A DNA stretch of 43,718 bases from Bacteroidota bacterium (GTDB taxonomy: Bacteria; Bacteroidota; Bacteroidia; Bacteroidales; JAAYUG01), in the NCBI GenBank assembly GCA_029571215.1, contig JAKPTE010000047.1:1-43718 (forward strand), written 5' to 3'. Each line of letters starts with the position of its first letter. Position 1 is the first letter of the stretch. The notes under the pieces were generated by a model. It worked only from the letters and a program-made list of their open reading frames with translations. It did not search any database and had not been told where the DNA came from. A program made the translations under genes and the position numbers. This document shows, one piece after another, positions 35,241 to 43,339 of the stretch.

Positions 35241-35259
35241 TTGTCTGTATGTTAGACAA
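35241..35259. promoter_or_regulatory. Inverted repeat upstream of birA
   Basis: TTGTCT-N7-AGACAA, a 6-bp inverted repeat, lies 36 bases upstream of the birA -7 element. A candidate operator; BirA here lacks a DNA-binding domain, so BirA itself would not bind it. Confidence 0.35.
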
Positions 35260-35294
35260 TCTCCCGTAGAATCCCGTTTACAAGCCAAATAGAT

Positions 35295-35302
35295 TATCTT
35301 TG
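35295..35302 (+). promoter_or_regulatory. -7 element of birA
   Basis: TATCTTTG is a perfect -7 octamer ending 15 bases before the birA ATG, implying a 5' leader of under 10 bases. No -33 match. Confidence 0.5.
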
Positions 35303-35317
35303 CCCTAAAGAAAGAGT

Positions 35318-36061
35318 ATGACGGATTGGACTGATTATATTTACCTGGAGCAGGTTTCATCCACCAACGACTATGCTACTGAACTGCTGAAAAGCGGTAA
35401 GGCTAAGCATCTTCAGGCCATCCGTACTGACTTTCAGTCAGCTGGCAAAGGACAAAAAGGCAGTTCATGGGAAAGTGAATGGGGAAAAAACCTCCTTTTC
35501 TCTGTCATTCTTCTGCCGGAGGAACTGGAAGCCGACAAGGCATTTTTTATTTCTGTTGTCGCCTCACTGGCCATTACCGATGCCTTGCATCCGTATGTTC
35601 CGGATGTAAAAATTAAGTGGCCCAATGATATTTATTACAGTAACCGGAAGCTTGGAGGCATTCTTATAGAAAATTCGATAAGCCACAACGGGATTCTTTC
35701 TTCCGTCATCGGGATCGGACTCAATATCAATCAAAGCAGTTTCCCCGCATATTTACCTAACCCGGTATCGCTTGCACAGATTTCAGGGAAAACATGGCAG
35801 GTTGAAACCATTTTTCACAGCATTTACCAATCATTCAAAAAAAGGGTTGAGTATCTTGAGAAAAAGATGTTTGCCGCTCTGAAAGAGGAGTACACGGCAC
35901 GGCTGCTTGGATATAATGAATTCCTCAACTATTTCACTGACGGGGGAATTTTTCGTGCCCGTATTATAGATGTCCGTGAAAGTGGGGAAATTATTCTTGA
36001 GCAGGACAACGGAAAAACCGGAAAATTTGGGTTCAAGGAAGTAAGACTTTTAGAAACGTGA
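35318..36061 (+). CDS. birA: Biotin-protein ligase, group I (no DNA-binding domain)
   Basis: Attaches biotin, via biotinyl-AMP, to carboxylase subunits. The protein has 247 residues: STNDYA (14-20), the biotinyl-AMP loop SAGKGQKGSSW (41-51; the usual GRGRxG arginines are lysine/glutamine here), KWPNDIY (100-106) and KLGGILIE. The C-terminal domain ends at KFGFKEVRLLE. It starts directly with the catalytic domain, so it cannot repress a biotin operon the way E. coli BirA does. Divergent from rsfS. Confidence 0.93.
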   Translation: MTDWTDYIYLEQVSSTNDYATELLKSGKAKHLQAIRTDFQSAGKGQKGSSWESEWGKNLLFSVILLPEELEADKAFFISVVASLAITDALHPYVPDVKIKWPNDIYYSNRKLGGILIENSISHNGILSSVIGIGLNINQSSFPAYLPNPVSLAQISGKTWQVETIFHSIYQSFKKRVEYLEKKMFAALKEEYTARLLGYNEFLNYFTDGGIFRARIIDVRESGEIILEQDNGKTGKFGFKEVRLLET

Positions 36062-36087
36062 GCAAAAAAAATGGTTATTCTATACAA

Positions 36088-36513
36088 TTAAATTTTCTCT
36101 CCCAGATCGGGAAACGGTATAACTTCCAACTTGTCAATTATCATATCAAGAAATTTCTGCAATGGACCTGATGCCATACCCTTAAGAAAAAAAGGCAGAT
36201 CGGCATGCAGTGTCAGCCTGATATGCGTGGTGTCCGGTGTCCCTTCCTTCATCTGAATCCAGAGAAAAAAAGTCAGGGCGTGAGGACCTTCTCCGGTTAT
36301 TTTAATTAACCGGTTTGGCTCCCGTTCCACCATCCGCAGGCCTGCCCTTCCCAGGTTACTGAGCGTAAAACTGCAGGAATCAGCTTCTGCTTGCCAGTTG
36401 TCAATAGTTTCCGAAGGAATAAACTGGCTAAAGTTTCTGAAATCGGATAGGAAGGAATATACCTTATTCACAGGTGAATTCACCGTTCCGGTCCGGCTCT
36501 GCAATTTAATCAT
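36088..36513 (-). CDS. SRPBCC/START-like protein
   Basis: A protein of 141 residues with the START/polyketide-cyclase helix-grip pattern: LQSRTGTVNSPVNKVYSFLSDFRNFSQFIP at the start (a conserved N-terminal strand and helix), FTLSNLGRAGLRMVEREPNR in the middle and a long C-terminal helix (GPLQKFLDMIIDKLEVIPF). The ligand is unknown; related proteins bind lipids or hydrophobic molecules. The open frame runs further upstream inside pyrE on the same strand in another frame, but ATG 36513 is the natural start, 13 bases after the pyrE stop. Co-transcribed with pyrE. Confidence 0.8.
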   Translation of the reverse strand: MIKLQSRTGTVNSPVNKVYSFLSDFRNFSQFIPSETIDNWQAEADSCSFTLSNLGRAGLRMVEREPNRLIKITGEGPHALTFFLWIQMKEGTPDTTHIRLTLHADLPFFLKGMASGPLQKFLDMIIDKLEVIPFPDLGEKI

Positions 36514-36526
36514 ATTGTTCGTATTA

Positions 36527-37159
36527 TCAGGGCTTCCACTGAGAAGGATTTTCCTTCCAGCGCCGCAAAATTTCCATCTGCTCCGGTAATATATAGCCAG
36601 TCCGGCTCGCCTCTTCAATAAGCACTTCATAACTGGAGAGGGTTTCGAGCCGGCAGCCCGCTTTTTTGAAATTGTCGGTCGCTTCGGGAAAACCATAGGT
36701 AAAAATTGCCACCATTCCCAGCACCTGGTAACCTGCTTCGTGAAGAGCATTGTATGCTTTGAGGCTGCTGCTGCCCGTAGAAACCAGATCTTCGATAATA
36801 ACAACTTTGCGGCCAGGGAAAACCTGGCCTTCAATTACATTCTCCCTCCCATGGTCCTTGGGTGATGACCGCACATAGTTGAAAGGCAGTCCGAGGACTT
36901 CGGCAACCAATGCTCCCTGGGCAATAGCTCCTGTGGCAACGCCGGCAATTACCTCCACATCAGGAAAAACTTCCCTGATTTTTTGTACAAATGCATCCCG
37001 GATGAAGGTACGTATTTCAGGATACGCCAGGGTAATCCGGTTATCACAGTAAATGGGCGATTTCCAGCCTGAAGCCCACGTAAAAGGATTTGCAGGTTCG
37101 ATGATTATTGCCTTACTTTGCAGAAGATATCCGGCAATTTTAGTTGCAATGGTTTCCAT
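36527..37159 (-). CDS. pyrE: Orotate phosphoribosyltransferase
   Basis: Makes orotidine 5'-monophosphate from orotate and PRPP in pyrimidine synthesis. The protein has 210 residues: FTWASGWKSPIYCDNRITL, the PRPP loop VVIIEDLVSTGSSSL, SSPKDHGRENVIEGQVFPG. The ATG at 37159 is placed by the family start METIATKIAGYLLQSKAI. Its codon shares two bases with the divergent Nudix ATG (37158), and a perfect -7 element, TACTTTTG (minus strand, 37171-37164), ends only 4 bases upstream of it. Confidence 0.95.
   Translation of the reverse strand: METIATKIAGYLLQSKAIIIEPANPFTWASGWKSPIYCDNRITLAYPEIRTFIRDAFVQKIREVFPDVEVIAGVATGAIAQGALVAEVLGLPFNYVRSSPKDHGRENVIEGQVFPGRKVVIIEDLVSTGSSSLKAYNALHEAGYQVLGMVAIFTYGFPEATDNFKKAGCRLETLSSYEVLIEEASRTGYILPEQMEILRRWKENPSQWKP
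37089..37120 (+). promoter_or_regulatory. Candidate promoter of the Nudix gene, inside pyrE
   Basis: TTTG (37089-37092), a 20-base spacer and TTACTTTG (37113-37120, 7/8 of the -7 consensus) lie within the pyrE coding region and end 37 bases before the Nudix ATG. Confidence 0.5.
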
Positions 37160-37778
37160 GCCCCAAAAGTATGAAGTTTTTTTTAACAGGCGCCCGGCTA
37201 TTATAACAAGTAATCCGGATGAAGGAAAGGATGCGTCCCTGTATTTCCGGTTTACAGGGCGGAAAGAACTTCTGAAAATTCTTCGTCTCTTCGAGAAATA
37301 TGAGGATATTCCTTCGCTGACCGTATTTCATCCGAATTTTAAAGAACTCCGCAAGGCATTGAAATCATGCTTCAGGGTGATCAAGGCAGCCGGAGGACTG
37401 GTGAAGAACCAACAGGGAGAAATATTGTTCATCCTCCGGAACGGCATCTGGGATCTCCCGAAGGGAAAGCTGGAACGGGGGGAAAACTACCAGCAGGGAG
37501 CTCTTCGCGAAGTGTTCGAAGAATGTGGAATTAAGGAACTCCTCCATCCGCAGCGCCTTGCTACTTCTTTTCATGTTTACCGTCTTAACGGTAAACCTGT
37601 TTTGAAGAAAACCATCTGGTTTACCATGGAGGTTAACGGAAAATCAGACACAAAACCTTTGACCATTGAGGGCATTACGGAAGCAAGGTGGTTCCCCGTC
37701 TCCAATCTTAAGGAACCATTGTCAAACACATATCCTAATATTGAGTTGGTTCTGAAAAAGGCAGGAATTATCTCATGA
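37158..37778 (+). CDS. Nudix hydrolase
   Basis: Hydrolyses a nucleoside diphosphate linked to some other group X; substrate unknown. The protein has 206 residues. The Nudix box is complete: GKLERGENYQQGALREVFEE followed by CGI, with the metal-binding glutamates. The N-terminal 75 residues (KYEVFFNRRPAIITSN, then FRFTGRKELLKILRLFEKYED) are a family-specific extension seen in Bacteroidota. The ATG at 37158 is the second base of the pyrE start codon read backwards (CATG). An upstream ATG would add 35 residues inside pyrE and is not favoured. Confidence 0.88.
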   Translation: MPQKYEVFFNRRPAIITSNPDEGKDASLYFRFTGRKELLKILRLFEKYEDIPSLTVFHPNFKELRKALKSCFRVIKAAGGLVKNQQGEILFILRNGIWDLPKGKLERGENYQQGALREVFEECGIKELLHPQRLATSFHVYRLNGKPVLKKTIWFTMEVNGKSDTKPLTIEGITEARWFPVSNLKEPLSNTYPNIELVLKKAGIIS

Positions 37779-37895
37779 GGGAAAACGCGCTCCATTAGAC
37801 TGTTTCCAGCCCGGAGCGTTATAAATTTAATTGCACTACCAGAACAACCATCTTTTATCGTCTCAACCGATTATCTTTTCTGAAACGAATCGGTA

Positions 37896-39614
37896 TCAGG
37901 AAGTCTTGATATCTCGGATTTTAAGCTGAATGCTTGTAGTATCCCGGTATGTGTTTTCATCCAGGGAATAACAGATATCAAAGGCTTTCCCGTCTTTTAT
38001 TTCATCATAATAATATGCCATATTGAAGGCTATGCCGGAAATACAGGAAGGACAACCGTCCTGGGTCAGGTTCAGTTTGAGATGGCCTCCGGAGGAACCG
38101 ACAATCCTTGCATCCCCGTTATATATGGCAACATCCTCGGTAATGAAAACGGGATTCATGTTTCCGGGGCCAAAGGGTTCGAACTGTTTAATAATACGGT
38201 ATAGCTTCGGAGTAATTTCTTTCAGTTTCAGCTCCGTATCTATTTCAAGGATTGGGATAAGTAAACCCGGCTCAATGGTATCGCTTACCACCTGCTCGAA
38301 CCTGTTCACAAAGGCCTGAAGAGCATCCTTTCGCATGGTCACTCCGGCTGCATACATATGGCCGCCAAAATTCTCAAGTAAATCAGCACATTGTTCCAGC
38401 GCATGGTAGAGGTCAAATCCGGGAACCGAACGGGCCGAACCGGTAATAAAACCATTGGATTCGGTAAGAATAATCGTTGGGCGGTAATAATGCTCGATAA
38501 GCCGGGAGGCCACAATCCCTATCACACCCTTGTTCCATTTCGGATTAAAAAGTACCGTCGTCTTCCTGCCAGCCAGTTTCTTATCGGTCTTTAGCATCTG
38601 CAGGGCTTCCTGTGTAATGTTTCCGTCAATGTTCCGGCGGGTATTGTTAAGTCCATTGATCTGATCACTGATATCCAGGGCAGCGGAAGGGTCTTCGCTT
38701 ATCAGCAGGTCAACCGAATGTTTTCCCGATTCAATCCTTCCGGCAGCGTTTATCCGTGGTCCAATCTTGAAAACTATATCTTCAACCGATATCTCTCTCT
38801 GATCGATGCCGGCCACTTTGATGATGGCTGCCAGGCCGGTACGGGGCGAACTGTTCAGCTTTTTCAGACCGTAGTATGTAAGTATACGGTTTTCGCCTGT
38901 AACAGGCACGATATCTGAGGCTATGCTGACGCTCACCAGATCAAGAAATTCTTCCAGTTCGGAGAAAGGAATATTGTTCCGCAGAGCAAATGCCTGAAGC
39001 AGCTTAAATCCTACCCCACAACCCGAAAGTTCCTTATATGGATAGGCACAATCGGGGCGTTTCGGGTCCAATACAGCCACAGCAGCTGGAATAGTTTCTC
39101 CGGCCTCATGGTGATCGCAGATAATAAACTCTATTCCCTTTTTCCGGGCATATTCAACTTTTTCGACTGCCTTAATTCCGCAATCGAGAGCGATGATAAG
39201 TGATATCCCCTTTGAGGCCGCATAGTCTATCCCCCGCAGGGAAATTCCATATCCCTCCGTATAACGATCGGGAATGTAATAATCAATAGTGCCAAAACGG
39301 TTCCGGAAGAAAAGGTATAACATGGCAACCGCTGTCGTGCCGTCGACATCGTAGTCGCCGTAAATGAGGACCTTCTCGCGGTTTTTAATTGCGTTTTCAA
39401 TACGACCGACCGCCTTTTCCATGTCCTTCATCAGAAAAGGATCATGGAGATTCTCGAGGGAAGGACGAAAGAAGGCTTTTGCCTCCTCAAAGGTCTTAAT
39501 CCCCCTCTGAACCAACAGATTGGCAATCGGTTTCTCTACCCCGAGCTGCTCTGCTAACCGTCTGACATCATCCTCATTACCATGTTCTTTTATTATCCAG
39601 TTCTTATTAATCAT
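37896..39614 (-). CDS. recJ: Single-strand-specific exonuclease RecJ
   Basis: 5'-3' single-strand DNA exonuclease in recombination and mismatch repair. The protein has 572 residues. DHH phosphoesterase motifs: YGDYDVDGTTAVAM (85-98), ALDCGI, ICDHHEAG (165-172), GPRINAAGRIESG. The DHHA1 domain follows (GSARSVPGFDLYHAL, FGGHMYAAGVTM), then an OB-like C-terminal domain. It is last in lipA-lipB-recJ, with 22 bases from the lipB stop. Confidence 0.96.
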   Translation of the reverse strand: MINKNWIIKEHGNEDDVRRLAEQLGVEKPIANLLVQRGIKTFEEAKAFFRPSLENLHDPFLMKDMEKAVGRIENAIKNREKVLIYGDYDVDGTTAVAMLYLFFRNRFGTIDYYIPDRYTEGYGISLRGIDYAASKGISLIIALDCGIKAVEKVEYARKKGIEFIICDHHEAGETIPAAVAVLDPKRPDCAYPYKELSGCGVGFKLLQAFALRNNIPFSELEEFLDLVSVSIASDIVPVTGENRILTYYGLKKLNSSPRTGLAAIIKVAGIDQREISVEDIVFKIGPRINAAGRIESGKHSVDLLISEDPSAALDISDQINGLNNTRRNIDGNITQEALQMLKTDKKLAGRKTTVLFNPKWNKGVIGIVASRLIEHYYRPTIILTESNGFITGSARSVPGFDLYHALEQCADLLENFGGHMYAAGVTMRKDALQAFVNRFEQVVSDTIEPGLLIPILEIDTELKLKEITPKLYRIIKQFEPFGPGNMNPVFITEDVAIYNGDARIVGSSGGHLKLNLTQDGCPSCISGIAFNMAYYYDEIKDGKAFDICYSLDENTYRDTTSIQLKIRDIKTS

Positions 39615-39636
39615 GGGAATATCTTACCGCCTAAAC

Positions 39637-40314
39637 TCAAACATATTTGAGTTCAAATACGGTCTGTATCTTTTGTCGCAGGACATTCTTTACGTAGTTA
39701 AAATCCTGTATTTCACCGAGTTCCTTCTCCATAGAAGTCACTCCTTTATCCGTAAATCCGCAGGGGTTAATGTAGTGAAAATAATCGAGATTTGTATTCA
39801 CGTTAAAGGCAAATCCGTGCATGGTAATTCCCCGGCTAACCCTTACACCGATAGCACAGATTTTGCGTGCACGGGAAGGATCGGCGGCGTCGATCCACAC
39901 CCCTGTAGCCCCGGGCAGTCTTTCAGCTTTCACCGAAAAATGCTGCAAAGTTTGAATAACCGATTCCTCAAGAAGGAACACATACCGTTTTACAAGGATA
40001 CCCAGCCGGTCAAGGTCAAATACGGGATAACCAACAATCTGACCAGGACCATGATAGGTAATATCGCCTCCGCGGTTGATCTGATAAAAAACAGCGCCGA
40101 TCTGCCGCAGAAACTCATCGTCAATCAGCAGGTTGTTGCGCGAACCGCTTTTACCGAGGGTATAAACATGGTTGTGTTCCACAAAATATAACTGGCCCGG
40201 GGAGGTTTCGCCCTGAAGTTTCTTTTCGCTCATTCTCCTCAGGGTTTCTTCCTGCAGATCCCAGGTTTCTTTATAATCTTTAAGGCCCAGATCGGTAAAA
40301 ACTACCTCATACAT
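39637..40314 (-). CDS. lipB: Octanoyl-(acyl carrier protein):protein N-octanoyltransferase
   Basis: Transfers octanoyl from acyl carrier protein to lipoyl domains, before LipA adds sulfur. The protein has 225 residues from ATG 40314. Active site: NRGGDITYHGPGQIVGYP, K151 in RKICAIGVR and the catalytic C185 in YINPCGFTDKGVTS. A longer open frame upstream lies inside lipA and is not used, because the first conserved block (EVVFTDLGLKDYKETWDLQ) starts at the chosen ATG. Overlaps the lipA stop by 8 bases. Confidence 0.95.
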   Translation of the reverse strand: MYEVVFTDLGLKDYKETWDLQEETLRRMSEKKLQGETSPGQLYFVEHNHVYTLGKSGSRNNLLIDDEFLRQIGAVFYQINRGGDITYHGPGQIVGYPVFDLDRLGILVKRYVFLLEESVIQTLQHFSVKAERLPGATGVWIDAADPSRARKICAIGVRVSRGITMHGFAFNVNTNLDYFHYINPCGFTDKGVTSMEKELGEIQDFNYVKNVLRQKIQTVFELKYV

Positions 40315-41194
40315 TTTGAATTGTATTTTGTGAACCCACAATATGTTTTTCCGCATGATAGGAAGAACGCACCAGAGGGCCGCTCTCGACCGCCCTGAAT
40401 CCCTTTTCAAGAGCAATCCGCGCCAGATCCTCGAATACTTCAGGTTTTATATATTCAGCCACCGGAAGATGTCTGGTTGTAGGTGCCAGGTACTGCCCAA
40501 TCGTCATTACCGAACATCCGGCTGCCAGCAGATCGTCCATGGTTTCAAGCACTTCGGGCAAGGTTTCACCCAGCCCCAGCATGATTCCTGACTTCGCTGT
40601 TATTCCTTTCGAGGCAATATACTTCAGAACCGACAGGCTCACATCGTAACGGGCTACACTGCGAATCAGCGGAGTAAGCCTCCGCACAGTTTCCAGATTG
40701 TGGGAAATTACCTCCGGTCCGGCTTCAATAACCAGGTCCAGGCTCTCTGTCTTCCCACGGAAATCCGGAATAAGCACTTCCATGGTAACTTCCGGATTCA
40801 TCTTTTTTACGGTACGAATTGTTTCGGCCCAGAAGGAAGCACCACCGTCGGGAAGATCATCCCTGTCGACCGAAGTAATAACACAATGCTTTAACTGCAT
40901 GGTGCGTATGGCCATGGCAATTTTCAACGGTTCCTCCGGATCGGGAGGGTTCGGCCTTCCTGTTGCTACACCGCAGAATTTACAGCTCCGGGTGCAGATA
41001 TCACCCAAGATCATAAATGTAGCGGTTCCCCTGTTCCAGCATTCGCCGATATTAGGGCAGTTGCCGCTGGTACAGATGGTATGCAGATGGTTGCGGTCGA
41101 CAAGATTTCGCACTTTTGCATATGTTTCCCCGGAAGCTCTCTGCATTCTGAGCCATGGTGGCAGGCGGCGCCGGGGAGAGGTATTGTCGTTCAC
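40307..41194 (-). CDS. lipA: Lipoyl synthase
   Basis: Radical-SAM enzyme that inserts two sulfurs into octanoyl-protein to give lipoate. The protein has 295 residues. The auxiliary cluster ligands are C41, C46 and C52 (CTSGNCPNIGEC); the radical-SAM ligands are C67, C71 and C74 (CTRSCKFC). ITSVDRDDLPDGGA and GLMLGLGET-type stretches (SGIMLGLGE) follow. Start is GTG at 41194: no ATG precedes the conserved PPWLRMQRASGETYAKV, and the next ATG would cut into it. TACTTTTG (minus strand, 41222-41215) is a perfect -7 element. Confidence 0.96.
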   Translation of the reverse strand: MNDNTSPRRRLPPWLRMQRASGETYAKVRNLVDRNHLHTICTSGNCPNIGECWNRGTATFMILGDICTRSCKFCGVATGRPNPPDPEEPLKIAMAIRTMQLKHCVITSVDRDDLPDGGASFWAETIRTVKKMNPEVTMEVLIPDFRGKTESLDLVIEAGPEVISHNLETVRRLTPLIRSVARYDVSLSVLKYIASKGITAKSGIMLGLGETLPEVLETMDDLLAAGCSVMTIGQYLAPTTRHLPVAEYIKPEVFEDLARIALEKGFRAVESGPLVRSSYHAEKHIVGSQNTIQNV

Positions 41195-41214
41195 CTTTTC
41201 TGTTTTTGAAAGAG

Positions 41215-41222
41215 CAAAAGTA
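41215..41222 (-). promoter_or_regulatory. -7 element of lipA-lipB-recJ
   Basis: TACTTTTG on the minus strand is a perfect -7 octamer 20 bases before the lipA GTG. No -33 TTTG is at the usual distance. Confidence 0.5.
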
Positions 41223-41331
41223 ATTCATTCTTTGGAATTCGTCTGTGCCGATCCTTCCTATGAAATTTCTGCAGGGTACAATGAAAATTGAAGTTTTGAG
41301 GCATCCTGCACTGTTCTTATTCCTAACATAT

Positions 41332-41339
41332 TATCTTTG
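41332..41339 (+). promoter_or_regulatory. -7 element of lysS
   Basis: TATCTTTG is a perfect -7 octamer 20 bases before the lysS ATG. No -33 TTTG at the expected spacing. Confidence 0.55.
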
Positions 41340-41359
41340 CAGCCATTAAATCTTTGGCC

Positions 41360-43090
41360 ATGAATTATACCGAACTCAGCGAACAGGAACTCATCCGCCG
41401 TCAGGCTCTTGAAGAAATCAGAAAGATGGGGATTGATCCCTATCCGGCTGCCTTGTTTGAAGTCAATACCAGCATTGAGGAAATACGAAAGAATTTCAGC
41501 CCGGAAAGAAATAATTTTCAGGAAGTACGGCTTGCAGGAAGAATCATGAGCCGGCGCATCATGGGAAGCGCTTCCTTTTCGGAAATTCAGGATGCAACGG
41601 GACGTATTCAGCTCTATATAAGGCGTGAAGATATCTGCCCTCCGGACAACACGGCCCTTTACGATACGCTGTTTAAAAAACTTCTCGATATTGGCGATAT
41701 CATAGGAATCAGCGGATTCGCCTTTATTACCAAGACAGGAGAACTGTCGATCCATGTAAAGGAACTGAAGCTCCTCGCCAAATCGTTGCGTCCCTTGCCC
41801 ATTGTTAAAGAGAAAGACGGAAAGGTGTTTGATGCGTTCACCGACCCTGAACAGCGTTACCGGCAGAGGTATGTCGACCTGATTGTAAATCCCCACGTGC
41901 GCGACGTTTTTGTGAGGCGAACCCGGCTTATCAATTCCATGCGCGAATTTCTGAACAGGCGGGGATATCTTGAAGTGGAAACACCCATTCTTCAGCCCCT
42001 ATACGGAGGTGCTGCTGCCCGGCCGTTCAAAACCTATCACAATACCCTGGAACAGACTTTATATCTGCGGATTGCCAACGAACTGTACCTCAAACGGCTC
42101 ATTGTGGGCGGCTTTGACGGGGTGTATGAATTTTCCAAGGATTTCCGCAACGAAGGAATGGACCGTTTTCACAACCCCGAATTCACTCAGATTGAACTGT
42201 ACGTAGCTTATAAGGATTATTTGTGGATGATGGATCTGGTGGAAGAAATGATTGAAAAGGTGGCCATTGACCTCCATGGCACCACACAGGTTCAGGTTGG
42301 GGAACACCTGATTGACTTCAAACGGCCATGGAAACGAATTACCATGTACGAAGCCATTAAGGAAAAAACCGGCATCGATATAGGAGAAATGGATGAAAAC
42401 CAGTTAAGGGAAGTAACCAGAAAGCTGAATATTGAAACGGATGAAACAATGGGTAAAGGAAAACTGATCGACGCCATTTTCGGAGAACTGATTGAACCCT
42501 ACCTCATTCAGCCCACCTTTATCATGGATTATCCGATTGAGATGTCCCCCTTGGCCAAGAAACACAGAAGCAAACCAGGCCTTGTGGAACGCTTTGAGGC
42601 CATTTGTAACGGGAAAGAATTGTGCAATGCCTTTTCGGAATTGAATGATCCGATTGACCAGCGTGCACGTTTTGAAGACCAGCTTCAGCTGGGCAAACGA
42701 GGCGACCAGGAAGCCATGGTGCTTGATGAGGATTTTCTCAGGGCCCTTGAATATGGAATGCCTCCTACGGCAGGGCTTGGAATTGGAATCGACCGCCTTA
42801 CCATGATCATGACCAACCAGCCATCCATTCAGGATGTCCTTTTCTTTCCGCAGATGCGGCCTGAAAAGAAAGCAGTGGCCGACCCTGTGGAAAAATATAC
42901 CGAAGCAGGCATCCCTGAAGCATGGGTCCCCGTGTTGCAAAAAATGGGCTTTGTGCAAGTCTCAATGCTCAAAAACCTGAATCCCAACAAACTGCATCAG
43001 GATCTTTGCGGGTATAATAAGAAAAACAAACTGTCCTTGCCTAATCCAAAGCCGGAAGAGGTAAAGGAATGGATTGGGAAAATAAAGTAG
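41360..43090 (+). CDS. lysS: Lysyl-tRNA synthetase, class II
   Basis: Charges tRNA-Lys. The protein has 576 residues from ATG 41360; a TTG two codons earlier is possible, but [29 protein letters not shown] is how the family begins. The OB anticodon-binding domain covers residues 55-160. Class II motif 2 is [16 protein letters not shown], motif 3 is [17 protein letters not shown]-terminal extension of about 65 residues ([19 protein letters not shown] onward, ending [10 protein letters not shown]) follows motif 3, a feature I recall from Bacteroidota LysS. Confidence 0.97.
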   Translation: MNYTELSEQELIRRQALEEIRKMGIDPYPAALFEVNTSIEEIRKNFSPERNNFQEVRLAGRIMSRRIMGSASFSEIQDATGRIQLYIRREDICPPDNTALYDTLFKKLLDIGDIIGISGFAFITKTGELSIHVKELKLLAKSLRPLPIVKEKDGKVFDAFTDPEQRYRQRYVDLIVNPHVRDVFVRRTRLINSMREFLNRRGYLEVETPILQPLYGGAAARPFKTYHNTLEQTLYLRIANELYLKRLIVGGFDGVYEFSKDFRNEGMDRFHNPEFTQIELYVAYKDYLWMMDLVEEMIEKVAIDLHGTTQVQVGEHLIDFKRPWKRITMYEAIKEKTGIDIGEMDENQLREVTRKLNIETDETMGKGKLIDAIFGELIEPYLIQPTFIMDYPIEMSPLAKKHRSKPGLVERFEAICNGKELCNAFSELNDPIDQRARFEDQLQLGKRGDQEAMVLDEDFLRALEYGMPPTAGLGIGIDRLTMIMTNQPSIQDVLFFPQMRPEKKAVADPVEKYTEAGIPEAWVPVLQKMGFVQVSMLKNLNPNKLHQDLCGYNKKNKLSLPNPKPEEVKEWIGKIK

Positions 43091-43207
43091 AAGGATTTTT
43101 ATCTGCCATTCGTTCCTGAAAAAGTTCCATTTGTTATATCAGGAATAATGGATAGCTCCATTTCCGACGGAATGGTGCAATTTTACCGGAATAATCAGGA
43201 ATTGTGC

Positions 43208-43339
43208 TTAATCCCCTTTTTTATGCTTGTGAGGCTTTAGTGATGGTGTATTCCCTTGAGTTTCTTTATTGTCCCGTTGACGTTTGTCCGGTTTCTCTGT
43301 TGTTTTAGCAATTCTTTTTGGACCTGGCTTAATTCCCAT
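43208..43339 (-). CDS. 43-residue basic protein with a strong ribosome binding site
   Basis: An ORF of 43 codons on the minus strand: begins MGIKPGPKRIAKTTEKPDKR and ends PHKHKKGD. About a third of the residues are Lys, Arg or His; it has no signal peptide, no Cys and no hydrophobic segment, and looks unstructured. AGGAGG at 43351-43346 lies 6 bases before the ATG, a full match to the anti-SD at ideal spacing and rare in this genome. Composition suggests a nucleic-acid- or ribosome-binding peptide, which is inference. I do not recognise a family. TAAATTTA further upstream is a 7/8 -7 match. Confidence 0.55.
   Translation of the reverse strand: MGIKPGPKRIAKTTEKPDKRQRDNKETQGNTPSLKPHKHKKGD

Larger units (their letters stand above)
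34959..35317. other. Divergent intergenic region between rsfS and birA
   Basis: 359 bases with no gene. It holds the rsfS -7 element TATTTTTG (minus strand, 35004-34997), the birA -7 element TATCTTTG (35295-35302) and the inverted repeat TTGTCT-N7-AGACAA (35241-35259). The rest shows nothing recognisable. Confidence 0.6.

Noticed and set aside
36514-36834. Longer N-terminus of the SRPBCC protein
   Set aside because: It overlaps pyrE on the same strand in another frame; ATG 36513 gives the full START-like fold.
37786-37822. Imperfect hairpin between the Nudix gene and recJ
   Set aside because: AACGCGCTCC and GGAGCGTT pair only with a two-base bulge and there is no T run, so it is not called a terminator.
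43160-43177. CCATTTCCGACGGAATGG as a terminator between lysS and the 43-codon ORF
   Set aside because: The pairing needs a bulge and leaves almost no loop.
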